A stretch of 21,364 bases of DNA from GCA-2746795 sp964643965 (GCA_964643965.1 CAZXVH010000093.1:1-21364); one strand, 5' to 3'. Shown: positions 1 through 8,249, counted from the stretch's first letter. The notes: a model not told the origin generated them from the sequence alone. Numbers and translations are program-made.

Positions 1-1
1 A

Positions 2-940
2 CGAGCTTTACATTGGTTTTTCTGGTTATTCGGGCTGATTATCGGCCTCATCACCGCCCTGGCTTATTTAGTGGCCAAGCGGTTGGTCAACCCACCCCGG
101 CAGCCTCTCTGGGCCACGCCCGGCGATTTGGGTCTCGACTATGATGAGATTCAATTCCCGGCCCAAGATGGGGTGCGCATTGCCGGCTGGTTTATCCCGG
201 CGGCTCACTCGCTGCGTAAAGGAGCCACCATCGTCCTCATTCACGGGTGGCCCTGGAACCGCCTGGGCGAAGTAGCCGACGATTTCTTCTCCGAGCTGAC
301 CGGGCGTAAACCGGTCGATTTGCTGCGCCTGGCCTTTGCCTTGCAGCAAGATGGCTACAACCTGCTCATGTATGATATGCGTAATCATGGTGAAAGCGCC
401 GCCGCCCCGCCCATCTCCTTTGGCCAGGAAGAAGCCAAAGATTTATTGGGCGCCTTGGCGTATCTCAATGCTCGCAGCGATGTAGACCCGGAGCGCATTG
501 GCGTCATTGGCTTCTCTATGGGCGCCAACAGCCTCATCTACGCCCTGCCCCAAACAGCGCAGATCAAAGCGGGCATCGCCATCCAACCGGTGACGGTCTC
601 GACTTACAGCCAAAAATATGGGCGTGATATGTTGGGGCCGCTCAGCACGGCCGTTTTGCCCTTGTCTGAATTTATGTTCCAGGTAGCCGGTGGCATGTAC
701 TTCTCCGCGTACCGGCCTTCCTTTGCCGCCGCCGGCGCCGGCGACACGCCCATCCTCTACATTCAAGGCAACGGCGATCCCTGGGGCGATGTGGAGGATG
801 TGGCCCAAATTGCGGCCGCCACCCCGCAGGCTCGCGGCCCGTTGTATGTGGAAACCAATGACCGTTTTGGCGGCTACCAATATCTGATCGACAATCCCAA
901 GATCGCCACCGCCTTTTTCGAGCAAGAACTGCCGGAATAA
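2..940 (+). CDS. Membrane-anchored alpha/beta hydrolase, 5'-truncated by the window edge
   Basis: The frame is already open at base 2. It encodes a hydrophobic segment (LHWFFWLFGLIIGLITALAY) before the GTG at 71, so the true start lies upstream and the protein has an N-terminal membrane anchor. The rest is an alpha/beta hydrolase: oxyanion-side motif LIHGW, nucleophile elbow GFSMGAN (G-x-S-x-G), and a late acid in QGNGDPWGD. Family members of this type act as serine esterases or peptidase-like hydrolases; the substrate cannot be told. No histidine occurs anywhere after the nucleophile serine. The place where the catalytic His is expected reads NDRFGGY, with a CGT Arg codon. The enzyme may be inactive, or an Arg may have replaced His by a single transition. 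The gene ends 64 bp before the convergent histidine kinase, with a terminator-like hairpin between them. Confidence 0.85.
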   Translation, partial: RALHWFFWLFGLIIGLITALAYLVAKRLVNPPRQPLWATPGDLGLDYDEIQFPAQDGVRIAGWFIPAAHSLRKGATIVLIHGWPWNRLGEVADDFFSELTGRKPVDLLRLAFALQQDGYNLLMYDMRNHGESAAAPPISFGQEEAKDLLGALAYLNARSDVDPERIGVIGFSMGANSLIYALPQTAQIKAGIAIQPVTVSTYSQKYGRDMLGPLSTAVLPLSEFMFQVAGGMYFSAYRPSFAAAGAGDTPILYIQGNGDPWGDVEDVAQIAAATPQARGPLYVETNDRFGGYQYLIDNPKIATAFFEQELPE

Positions 941-966
941 GCGACGGTTTACTCTATTTGCGGATG

Positions 967-1000
967 AACGGCCGTTGCCTGTGGGGAACGGCCGTTTTTC
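967..1000 (+). terminator. Hairpin terminator built from two ACGGCCGT palindromes
   Basis: Two copies of AACGGCCGTT (967-976 and 987-996) are separated by 10 bases and followed by further T residues. Because each copy is a palindrome, the two copies can pair as a 10-bp GC-rich stem followed by a T-run, as in a rho-independent terminator for the upstream hydrolase. It lies between the convergent hydrolase and kinase genes. Confidence 0.6.
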
Positions 1001-1003
1001 ATT

Positions 1004-2761
1004 TTAAAGCGTGGTGGGATATGTTGCAGCCACGGGCAGCGTAAAAGAAAAGGTACTGCCCACCTCCGGCTGACTCTCTACCCAAATTTTGCCGTGATGC
1101 GCCTCTATCACCAGTTTGCAAAATGCCAAACCCAGCCCCGTCCCTTGCCGTATTGGTTTGCCTTCTGCATCTTTGACTTGATAGAACTTATCGAAAATAT
1201 GGACCGCTACTTCCGGCGCCATACCCTCGCCATCATCCCCAACTTGCACCAAAACGGCCGTTTCCAGCCGGCTGGCTCGCAGAAAAATATGTCCCCCCGC
1301 TGACGTATATTTCAAGGCATTGCTGATGAGATTATCCAGCACACGGCTGACCAACTCAGCATCTGCCTGGGGAGAAGGTAAATCATCTGCCGTCTGACAA
1401 GTTATCTGTTTGCCATTTGCTTCTGCCTGGGGCGAGAAAACGGCCGTTTTTTCAGCCAATATCGACCGGACATCCAAAGCGTTAAGCTCTGGCGTCAATT
1501 GTCCGGCTTCCAACTTCGCCGTCGTCAAAATCTGGTTGATCATGGCCACCATCTGGGAGACAGACTTCCGCGCACTTTCAACAAACCTCAGCCGGTAGGA
1601 GGCTTTGTCTGGATCCTCAAGAACACGTTCCAACAAATCCATATTGAGGCTAATCGACGTCAAGGGGGAGCGTAAATCATGCACGATCATATCCGCTAAA
1701 TCGTCCCGCATCACCTCAGCCGCCTGCAAATCTGTATAAGCCTGCGTCAATTCCTGGTTCCGCACTATGATCAATTTATCTGCCCGGCGCACCACAATGA
1801 GCAGCGCCAAAAAGAGCAGCCCCATCGTCAATCCGGCGATCAAAAGCCCAGTTAAACGGGCTGAAACCAGCATCTCAACCATTTCTACCGTTCCCTCAAA
1901 GGGCATATTTCTCTCGACAAAACGGGAAACCAAAAAAGCCGAAAGTAAGGCCAATGCCCCCGCTAAAATCAAGCCAATCGCCGCATAATAATAGGTCAGC
2001 CGAAATTCACGCAGCGCTTCATAAGTTTGCGCCAATACCACAACGGCCGTTATCACCCCCATCAGCAGCAGAATATGATACAACCACCAGCTGACATGCC
2101 ATTGTGAAAAACCATGCATACTGACCGTTGCCAATACAAACCAAACGGCAAGCATTGCCATCACCCCATCCACCCGATCCCCCGTCTCCCGCCAAATTTG
2201 AACAAAACGAACGGCGGCAAAAAGCCATAAAAACAAGGTACTCATATAAGCAGCTTGTTGATGCCAGGGCGCTATTTGGGCATCCACTGCCTGCAACCAT
2301 TCAGGCGCCAGGGCCACAATGAAAACAAACGCCCCAATGAAAACCCCTAATATCCAATGAACATGATGTAATTCAGGCAGAGATAACGGCCGTTTTGGCG
2401 TATCAAAGGCGGCAATGGCAAAAACAAGCCCCCCCAAAAAGAGCGTCAACCAGGCCGCCCAACTAACCCCAGGATTAAACGTAAAAATCAAAGCGTCGGG
2501 CGTGGTAACCCCATGCACAAACATCAACGCCCCCATCACCGCAAACGCCGTCGCCAGTAATCGGTGACGAGGAAGACCACTACTGCCCAACACAACGGCC
2601 GTGAAAAACGTCACCACCACAGAAGCAAAGGTAAAAAACGTCACAATATAAAAATGAGGGATGGGTGAGTGCCAAATGGGATCGTGCGTAGGGAACAAAA
2701 ACGCAAACAACAAATAGGCAGCGGGGATAAAAACACTCAATACAACAAAAAATCGTTTCAT
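1004..2761 (-). CDS. Multi-pass membrane sensor histidine kinase (orphan)
   Basis: The N-terminal half, about 330 residues, is almost all membrane: roughly ten hydrophobic segments. A short coiled linker follows, then a complete kinase core: H box MIVHDLRSPLTS with the phospho-acceptor His near residue 361, N box NLISNALKY, G1 GDDGEGMAP, F box FDKFYQV and G2 GTGLGLAFCKLVIEAHHGK. All ATP-binding boxes are intact, so it should autophosphorylate. There is no PAS, HAMP or periplasmic loop domain, so the signal is probably sensed inside the membrane. No response regulator gene is adjacent. I chose ATG 2761 over an in-frame TTG two codons upstream (2767); neither has a Shine-Dalgarno. Exact palindrome copies within the gene encode the TAV tripeptides. 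Confidence 0.9.
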   Translation of the reverse strand: MKRFFVVLSVFIPAAYLLFAFLFPTHDPIWHSPIPHFYIVTFFTFASVVVTFFTAVVLGSSGLPRHRLLATAFAVMGALMFVHGVTTPDALIFTFNPGVSWAAWLTLFLGGLVFAIAAFDTPKRPLSLPELHHVHWILGVFIGAFVFIVALAPEWLQAVDAQIAPWHQQAAYMSTLFLWLFAAVRFVQIWRETGDRVDGVMAMLAVWFVLATVSMHGFSQWHVSWWLYHILLLMGVITAVVVLAQTYEALREFRLTYYYAAIGLILAGALALLSAFLVSRFVERNMPFEGTVEMVEMLVSARLTGLLIAGLTMGLLFLALLIVVRRADKLIIVRNQELTQAYTDLQAAEVMRDDLADMIVHDLRSPLTSISLNMDLLERVLEDPDKASYRLRFVESARKSVSQMVAMINQILTTAKLEAGQLTPELNALDVRSILAEKTAVFSPQAEANGKQITCQTADDLPSPQADAELVSRVLDNLISNALKYTSAGGHIFLRASRLETAVLVQVGDDGEGMAPEVAVHIFDKFYQVKDAEGKPIRQGTGLGLAFCKLVIEAHHGKIWVESQPEVGSTFSFTLPVAATYPTTL

Positions 2762-2820
2762 AGTCAATTGGGGTGATAGATACGGTCAAATTTTCAGTTA
2801 AACTCGTAAAGTCTCGCACC

Positions 2821-2826
2821 ATTATA
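2821..2826 (-). promoter_or_regulatory. Candidate -10 box for the histidine kinase
   Basis: The minus strand reads TATAAT here, a perfect -10 hexamer, 59 bases before ATG 2761. No good -35 hexamer is visible 16-18 bp upstream. The rest of the divergent gap (2827-3051) shows no other feature I can support. Confidence 0.4.
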
Positions 2827-3051
2827 AGCTGAATATACCTTATCCAAAATAAAAGTTACGACAAAAGTGCGGCTTCCCGGCACACGAACAAGTAAGCAAG
2901 CAGGCGCTTCTAACCTGGTAAGATTGCTGGCAGCCTCAAAATTTCCTTTACCAACCCGCCTTTTACCAGCAGCTAACATTGTCACCCCACCCCCATTCGT
3001 GGTAAAACTTGCATACCGATGGTTAACAGGTAACAAAGGGCAAACATCCCT

Positions 3052-3474
3052 GTGAAACGACAAAATCCGGCACGGTGGCGTGCCATCGAAGCCCGCCTGG
3101 GGCGGGAAACAACAATATGGCTGGCAACCGTGCGTCAAGACGGCCGTCCCCACCTGACGCCGCTCTGGTATATCTGGCTCGACGGCCGCATCTTCATCGC
3201 CACCGGCGCTTACTCCCAAAAATTCGTCAACCTCTACCACAACCAATACATCTCCCTGGCTCTGCCCGATACCACCAGCCCCATCCTCATCGAAGGCGAA
3301 GCGCATGTGGCCGCCCAACAGGCAGTAGACATACTCGCCAAATACTTTTATGATAAATACGAATGGGATTTTCGTTACGACGACAGCAACGATTGGCGGC
3401 TCCTGGAAATAACACCCCATAAAATCCTGGCCTGGGGTGACGGCTACGATAACGAGGGCATAAGAATTCTCTAA
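3052..3474 (+). CDS. Pyridoxamine 5'-phosphate oxidase-like flavin/F420 split-barrel protein
   Basis: This small protein of 140 residues has the split-barrel pattern of the PPOX/F420-dependent reductase superfamily: an N-terminal helix, then TTIWLATVRQDGRPHLTPLW, then a strand-turn with LDGRIFIATGAYSQKFVNLY. Such proteins bind FMN, F420 or heme and reduce small molecules; the actual substrate is unknown. The GTG start at 3052 is preceded by AAAGGG at 3035-3040, a plausible if slightly distant ribosome binding site. It stands alone between the divergent kinase and clpC. The long reverse-strand open frame over it is its shadow. The superfamily is clear from the pattern, but cofactor choice cannot be decided by eye. 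Confidence 0.8.
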   Translation: MKRQNPARWRAIEARLGRETTIWLATVRQDGRPHLTPLWYIWLDGRIFIATGAYSQKFVNLYHNQYISLALPDTTSPILIEGEAHVAAQQAVDILAKYFYDKYEWDFRYDDSNDWRLLEITPHKILAWGDGYDNEGIRIL

Positions 3475-3485
3475 TTCTTACGGAA

Positions 3486-3544
3486 AACCAATCTTGATGG
3501 GGTAATATTTCAAGATTGGTTCAATCTCCAAGATGGAACCAATC
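3486..3544 (+). promoter_or_regulatory. Competing inverted repeats upstream of clpC
   Basis: AACCAATCTTGA (3486-3497) and TCAAGATTGGTT (3510-3521) form a perfect 12-bp inverted repeat with a 12-base loop. The second arm overlaps a further hairpin, GGTTCAATCT (3518-3527) with AGATGGAACC (3531-3540), 9 of 10 pairs and a 3-base loop. AACCAATC recurs at 3537-3544. The structures are mutually exclusive in part. It could be an operator, an attenuator or a terminator of the upstream gene. It does not match CIRCE or CtsR operators. Confidence 0.5.
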
Positions 3545-3578
3545 ACACATTTAGAATCACACCGAAAAGGAACATACT

Positions 3579-6056
3579 ATGCGATTTGATCGATTTACAG
3601 AAAGGGCACAAGACGCCGCCGCCCGCGCTTACGAAATCGTACAGCGCTACGGCCATACCCAGGTAGACACTGAACATCTCTTCCTGGCGCTGCTGGAACA
3701 ACAAGATGGCGCAGTGCCCCAAATTATGGAACAACTCAACGTCAATCCCCAAGATATCCGGGATCGGCTAGACCAGGACTTGCGCAGCACGCCCAAAGTG
3801 GCCGTCTATGGCGGCGGCGTGGGCCAGGTCTTCTACACGCCGCGCATCCGCACCGTGCTGGAACTGGCGCAAGGCGAAGCCAACCGGCTCAAAGATGAGT
3901 TCATCTCCACCGAACATATTTTCCTGGCAATTTTGAGCGAACGGAATACGCCCACCGCCCGCCTCTTGCAAGAATTCGGCCTCACCCGCGAGCGGGTGCT
4001 GGAAGGCATCACCAATGTGCGCGGCGGCCAGCGCGTCACCGACCGCCAGGCAGAGTCACGCTACAAAACATTGGAAAAATACAGCCGCGACCTCACCAAA
4101 ATGGCGAAAGACGGCCGTTTAGACCCCGTGATCGGCCGTGACGATGAAATCTTGCGCGTGGTGCAGGTGCTAACCCGGCGCACCAAAAACAACCCCGTCC
4201 TCATCGGCGAAGCGGGCGTCGGTAAAACCGCTATCGTCGAAGGATTGGCCCAAAAAATCATCGCCAACGACGTGCCCGAAAACCTGCTCAACAAAACCGT
4301 CGTCTCCCTCGACCTGGGCGCCATGATCGCCGGCAGCCGTTTCCGCGGTGAATTTGAAGAACGGCTCAAAGCGGCCATGGAAGAGATCGAACGCGCCAAA
4401 GGCGAGATCATCCTCTTCATCGATGAGCTGCACACCGTCGTCGGCGCCGGTTCAGCGCAGGGGGCCATGGACGCCAGCAACATGCTCAAACCCGCTTTAT
4501 CACGCGGCGAACTGCAATGCGTCGGCGCCACCACCCTGGATGAATACCGGCAATATATTGAGCGAGACAGCGCCCTGGAACGCCGCTTTGCCCCGGTCTT
4601 CGTGGATCAACCTTCCGTGGAAGAAACCATTGAAATGCTGGAAGGATTGCGCGGCCGTTACGAAGCGCATCACAAAGTAACCTACACCACCGAGGCGCTC
4701 ATCGCCGCCGCCAAGCTTTCCGACCGCTATGTAGCGGATCGCTCTCTGCCCGACAAAGCCATCGACTTGATGGACGAAGCCGCCGCCAAACTGCGCGTGG
4801 CGCTGCACACCCTGCCCCCTGATCTAAAACTCAAAAAGCAGGAGTTAGACAAGCTTATTCTCGAAGAGGAAGAAGCGCATACCGTGCGTGATTATGAACG
4901 GGCCGCCATCAGCCGCACCGAACGGCTGCGCGTGGAATCGGAATTTGACGAAGCCCGCGCCAAATGGCAGTCAGAGCAAAAGCTGGATGAAGTAGTGGAC
5001 GCCGATGACATCGCCGAAGTGGTTGGAGCCTGGACCGGCATTCCAGTGACACAAATGCTAGAAACGGAAGCGGCAAGATTGCTGCAAATGGAAGAGCGTC
5101 TGCATGAACGGATCGTCGGCCAAAACCAGGCGATCACTGCCCTGGCGGACGCCATTCGCCGCAGCCGTTCTGGCCTGAGCGATCCCAGGCGGCCGTCTGG
5201 CTCATTCATCTTCCTGGGCAGCTCTGGCGTCGGCAAAACAGAGCTGGCAAAGGCGCTGGCTGAATTCCTCTTCGACGACGAAGAGGCGCTGGTGCGCATC
5301 GACATGAGTGAGTATCGTGAACAGCATACCGTCAGCCGTTTGTTTGGCGCGCCGCCCGGCTACATTGGTTATGAGCAAGGCGGTCAGTTGACAGAGCAAG
5401 TGCGCCGCCGCCCCTACTCGGTGGTGCTGTTTGACGAGATCGAGAAGGCGCACCCGGATGTGTGGAATGCGCTGCTGCAATTGTTGGATGACGGCCGTTT
5501 AACCGATGGTCAAGGGCGCGTGGTCAACTTCCGCAACTGCGTCATCGTCATGACCAGCAACGTAGGCACTTCCTTCGTCAAGAAATCGGGCGCGTTGGGT
5601 TTTGCCAGCGTACGCGACGCCGACGAAAAAGCGAACCACAAACGCATTGAGGAAGCGCTCAAAGAGACATTCCGCCCCGAGTTCATCAACCGCATCGACG
5701 AAATCATCATCTTCGAGCCGCTTTCAGAAGCAGACATGGTGGAGATCGTGCAAATGCAGATTAAAGAGGTGCAGGAGCGCCTGGCAGAACATGGCAATCT
5801 CACCATCGTCCTCACAGAAACGGCGCGGCATTGGCTGGCCGAGCAAGGCTACGACGAGGATTTTGGCGCCCGCCCCATGCGCCGGGCCATCCAGCGCTTT
5901 GTGGAAAGCCCGCTTTCTGTGCAGCTGCTCAAAGGAGACATCAAGTCCGGCGATCACATCATGATCGACATGGCGGATGATGGATTGACGTTCACGCAGG
6001 TGGAGGTAGCACACCCACCGCTGGAAATCAAGGAAGCGGCCGAAACAACAGTGTAA
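3579..6056 (+). CDS. clpC: ATP-dependent Clp protease ATP-binding subunit ClpC
   Basis: This is a Hsp100/AAA+ unfoldase of 825 residues that feeds proteins to ClpP. In order it has a double Clp-N repeat (about 1-145), AAA1 with Walker A GEAGVGKT (210-217), Walker B ILFIDE (278-283) and Arg finger ERRF, a short middle domain with a UVR-like stretch (about 415-465), and AAA2 with Walker A GSSGVGKT (547-554), Walker B VVLFDE (615-620) and sensor-2 GARPMRR. The short middle domain and an LGF tripeptide at 673-675, in the position of the ClpP-docking loop, separate it from ClpB, which has a long M domain and no such loop. ATG 3579 is supported by AAGGA at 3567-3571, seven bases upstream. No mcsA, mcsB or ctsR is next to it, so regulation is more likely through the inverted repeats just upstream. 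Confidence 0.95.
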   Translation: MRFDRFTERAQDAAARAYEIVQRYGHTQVDTEHLFLALLEQQDGAVPQIMEQLNVNPQDIRDRLDQDLRSTPKVAVYGGGVGQVFYTPRIRTVLELAQGEANRLKDEFISTEHIFLAILSERNTPTARLLQEFGLTRERVLEGITNVRGGQRVTDRQAESRYKTLEKYSRDLTKMAKDGRLDPVIGRDDEILRVVQVLTRRTKNNPVLIGEAGVGKTAIVEGLAQKIIANDVPENLLNKTVVSLDLGAMIAGSRFRGEFEERLKAAMEEIERAKGEIILFIDELHTVVGAGSAQGAMDASNMLKPALSRGELQCVGATTLDEYRQYIERDSALERRFAPVFVDQPSVEETIEMLEGLRGRYEAHHKVTYTTEALIAAAKLSDRYVADRSLPDKAIDLMDEAAAKLRVALHTLPPDLKLKKQELDKLILEEEEAHTVRDYERAAISRTERLRVESEFDEARAKWQSEQKLDEVVDADDIAEVVGAWTGIPVTQMLETEAARLLQMEERLHERIVGQNQAITALADAIRRSRSGLSDPRRPSGSFIFLGSSGVGKTELAKALAEFLFDDEEALVRIDMSEYREQHTVSRLFGAPPGYIGYEQGGQLTEQVRRRPYSVVLFDEIEKAHPDVWNALLQLLDDGRLTDGQGRVVNFRNCVIVMTSNVGTSFVKKSGALGFASVRDADEKANHKRIEEALKETFRPEFINRIDEIIIFEPLSEADMVEIVQMQIKEVQERLAEHGNLTIVLTETARHWLAEQGYDEDFGARPMRRAIQRFVESPLSVQLLKGDIKSGDHIMIDMADDGLTFTQVEVAHPPLEIKEAAETTV

Positions 6057-6070
6057 ATTTTTATGTAGAA

Positions 6071-6106
6071 AACAAAAAGCGCTCCCTATGGGGGCGCTTT
6101 TTTGTT
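6071..6106. terminator. Bidirectional rho-independent terminator after clpC
   Basis: AAAAGCGCTCCC (6075-6086) pairs with GGGGGCGCTTTT (6090-6101) with a single G-U type mismatch, and is followed by a T-run on the plus strand. The A-run on its left gives the minus strand a T-run too. It can therefore end both clpC and the convergent DUF4010 gene. Confidence 0.85.
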
Positions 6107-6238
6107 TCTGACGCATCTTTCACCATAAAGAAACTTGGCAAATCGCGCCGCAAACCCTGCGAGCGATAGCCCGGTCTGAGTGCAAGCGGGGTTAGTTGCA
6201 CTTTCAGTCTGCTTTTTGATCCCAGGTTGTCTGGAATA

Positions 6239-7522
6239 CTACAAGAGAAGAAAAACAATCCCACCAGACAATGCTCCTACTATTACCATCAATGTAAATG
6301 CGCTAATTACTGGCCTTCGGAGTTGTGGAGAGCCAGAAAAATATGAAATTGCGCCTTTGGAAACTGTATTCATCAAAGCAGCGATTATTATGGACATCCC
6401 CGCCACGTCAGAAGACAATTGAGCGCTTTTTGCCAATCGAGTGACGCTAAGAGTAATTGCATCGACATCTGTCAAACCCGTAAGAAAACTAGTGAGATAC
6501 ACCCCCGATGACCCTAGCAACTCTTGGGAATATTCTACCATGATCAAAACGAAAGCGAATAAAAGACCGAACTTTATCGCGGTCGATAACTTGAGCGGGT
6601 TTGTGATTTTGTACTTTGGGTGAATGGCAACTGTTTCTGGCGACTTTCTTTTCTGACTTACGAAGAAAAAGATCAATCCCGTAAGCAACATCAATGTGAA
6701 TGGAATGATAATTCTAAACGCTAAGGGGGGATAGATGACCAAGATCAGTAAAAACACTCTGGGAAACATCACGGTGGACGCTAAAATAACAGCTCGCGCG
6801 TAATGCTGGGCCATTTGAGGATGCTCTCGACTGGCGGAAGAGAAGCTGATAGTTGTGGCTGTACTGCTGGCTAATCCACCGAGGATCCCCATCAAATTTA
6901 TGCCCCGAGAAGGCCCCAACAATTTCATCAAAACATAGCCGCTAAAACCAATTCCTGAAACGAACACAACCATCAACCAGATTTGAAAAGGATTCAATAA
7001 TCCCAACGGATCAATGGTGCGGTTGGGGAGCAAAGGCAATATTACTGCGGCTACTAAAGCAAATTGAAGGGTGACATAAATATCATCTACACTCATATTT
7101 CGGATAAATCCATGCAATTTACCCTTAAATGTTAATAGCACCGAAGTAATTACTGCCAGGACGATAGCAACGGTAGGTTGATCACCCATTACCAATACAC
7201 CAAAAAGAAACGTCAAAATTGCTGCAACTTCAGTTGTAATGCCGGTTTCCGTCTTACTGCGAACTAATTCTCCAGCATAGCTAACCAATGTCATCAGGAA
7301 TAGACCGCCTAATGCGATAGCAGCCAGGATGATCCCATAATCTTCAGCCAGAAATGACGAAACAGAACCGAGTAGTGCAATTAGAGAAAACGTCCGGATA
7401 CCTGCAAAATCTGGAGTTCCTTCTTTTTGCTGAAAAAATTCTCTCTCCAGACCTATTAAGGCGCCAATTACCAATGCAAAGCCAAAACGCCACCAGGGTT
7501 CGAAATCCGATATATTAAACAT
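6239..7522 (-). CDS. MgtC/SapB-DUF4010 family membrane protein
   Basis: The protein has about 427 residues and roughly a dozen hydrophobic helices. The N-terminus carries the MgtC signature GALIGLERE (about residues 20-28) and AGIRTFSLIALLG. The C-terminal half, with GLTDVDAITLS and SKGAISYFSG, matches the DUF4010 pattern found fused to MgtC-like domains. The biochemical role of this fusion family is unknown; ion homeostasis is a guess from MgtC. The start is ATG 7522, because AGGAG at 7528-7532 sits five bases upstream and overlaps the alternative GTG at 7528. This Shine-Dalgarno is stronger than those of most neighbours. The gene is visibly AT-richer, has different codon use and contains none of the ACGGCCGT palindromes, so it is probably acquired. 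It is convergent with clpC. Confidence 0.85.
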   Translation of the reverse strand: MFNISDFEPWWRFGFALVIGALIGLEREFFQQKEGTPDFAGIRTFSLIALLGSVSSFLAEDYGIILAAIALGGLFLMTLVSYAGELVRSKTETGITTEVAAILTFLFGVLVMGDQPTVAIVLAVITSVLLTFKGKLHGFIRNMSVDDIYVTLQFALVAAVILPLLPNRTIDPLGLLNPFQIWLMVVFVSGIGFSGYVLMKLLGPSRGINLMGILGGLASSTATTISFSSASREHPQMAQHYARAVILASTVMFPRVFLLILVIYPPLAFRIIIPFTLMLLTGLIFFFVSQKRKSPETVAIHPKYKITNPLKLSTAIKFGLLFAFVLIMVEYSQELLGSSGVYLTSFLTGLTDVDAITLSVTRLAKSAQLSSDVAGMSIIIAALMNTVSKGAISYFSGSPQLRRPVISAFTLMVIVGALSGGIVFLLL

Positions 7523-7587
7523 TTGCACTCCTAAAATCCTAACCTGGACAAGCCAGAACCCAAAAGGGGTTCAAAAGCTGCCCAAAA

Positions 7588-7858
7588 TCAATAAATTGTG
7601 TGAATCATATCAATCATATTAGCAGGTATCGGGATAGGTAGCGTCATAACTGCGTCTTGAATCCACGACCAACCAGCCAACGATTTAATCCGCTCGGGCG
7701 TTGCGGCCAGCTTGTTCAGAAATTAGTCAAGGGCATCCCGTTTCGCTTTTGAAGCCCATTTTACTTGACCGATTAAGCCCACACGCATCTCATCCGCCCA
7801 ACAAATTTTTGACTTGCCATTGACGTTCTCAGTTTTCAGACTGTGGGTAAGCTCCCTT
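7588..7858 (-). pseudogene. IS630-like transposase remnant with internal deletion
   Basis: The minus-strand translation gives two protein-like blocks. The first contains KICWADEMRVGLIGQVKW (around 7765-7811), resembling the W-x-DE-x-R-x-GL block around the second catalytic Asp of IS630/Tc1-type transposases. A stop at 7723-7725 follows, then FLNKLAATPERIKSLAGWSWI, resembling the C-terminal tail of the same family. The region expected between them, with the DNA(P)H-like and final Glu motifs, is missing. The call rests on motif recall and cannot be confirmed without a search. It sits directly downstream of the broken HigB gene. Confidence 0.45.
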
Positions 7859-7926
7859 TTTTCCAAGCAGTTTGTGCTTGTTAATTACTCTTTATATGTT
7901 GCGGAGGCGGCGCTTTCTTTTTCAGC

Positions 7927-7975
7927 TTCAGCCGCTCGCTCAGGTCTCGTTGTCAAGCTACCACGAGCGGCTGAA
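7927..7975. repeat. Perfect 12-bp inverted repeat at the point where higB is cut
   Basis: TTCAGCCGCTCG (7927-7938) and CGAGCGGCTGAA (7964-7975) are exact reverse complements with a 25-base spacer. Homology of the HigB remnant stops exactly at base 7976, next to a TA dinucleotide. That would fit the edge of an inserted element, since IS630 types target TA. This reading is inference. Confidence 0.5.
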
Positions 7976-8199
7976 TACGCGCCACTGGTCGTAAACTGAA
8001 ATGGGATACTGGCCTTTTCGATCCCCTTCTAAAGCGTGAAGCCGATTTCCTGGCGGAACTCTCAGGTCATCTAATTTTGTAGCTAGGCCTCCGTACTCAA
8101 GTTTGCGATCTGCCCGTTTTGCGACATCTAGCGGGAATCTTTTGGCTTTGCTGTAAGATACAATTCCTGGGTGCGTCGATCCGCAAATGACTTAATCAT
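7958..8199 (-). pseudogene. HigB/RelE-family toxin, frameshifted and 3'-truncated
   Basis: From ATG 8199 the minus strand reads MIKSFADRRTQELYLTAKP and then hits a stop in frame at codon 24. Shifting by one base in the A-run at this point restores RFPLDVAKRADRKLEY, continuing to LDDLRVPPGNRLHALEGDRKGQYPISVYDQWRV. That is the core of the RelE/HigB ribosome-dependent mRNA interferase fold (D-A-x-R-T-Q-E-L-Y, P-P-G-N-R-L-x-A-L-x-G-D, Y-x-I-x-V-x-x-Q-W-R). The last strand, normally CFRW-x-DG-x-A-x-x-V-x-I-x-D-Y-H, is missing and replaced by unrelated sequence at the inverted repeat. No HigA antitoxin follows. The gene is clearly dead unless programmed frameshifting rescues the first part. Confidence 0.7.
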
Positions 8200-8249
8200 A
8201 CACCAACCGTACTCTGTCACGTGACGGTTGCCAATGTCTGAGTTTTGCG

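Noticed and set aside
2794..3420. Reverse-strand open frame of 208 codons over the split-barrel gene
   Set aside because: It overlaps the flavin-protein gene and the divergent promoter region and has no family signature; it is a shadow frame.
3579..6056. ClpB disaggregase instead of ClpC
   Set aside because: The middle domain is too short, and an LGF docking tripeptide for ClpP is present after the second Walker B.
6179..6202. AGTGCAA/TTGCACT inverted repeat between the clpC terminator and the DUF4010 stop
   Set aside because: The stem is only 7 bp with a 10-base loop and has no T-run on either strand. It may be chance, so no function is claimed.
7814..7999. Short plus-strand open frame in the island
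   Set aside because: It runs antisense to the HigB and transposase remnants and across the inverted repeat, has no start signal and no family resemblance.
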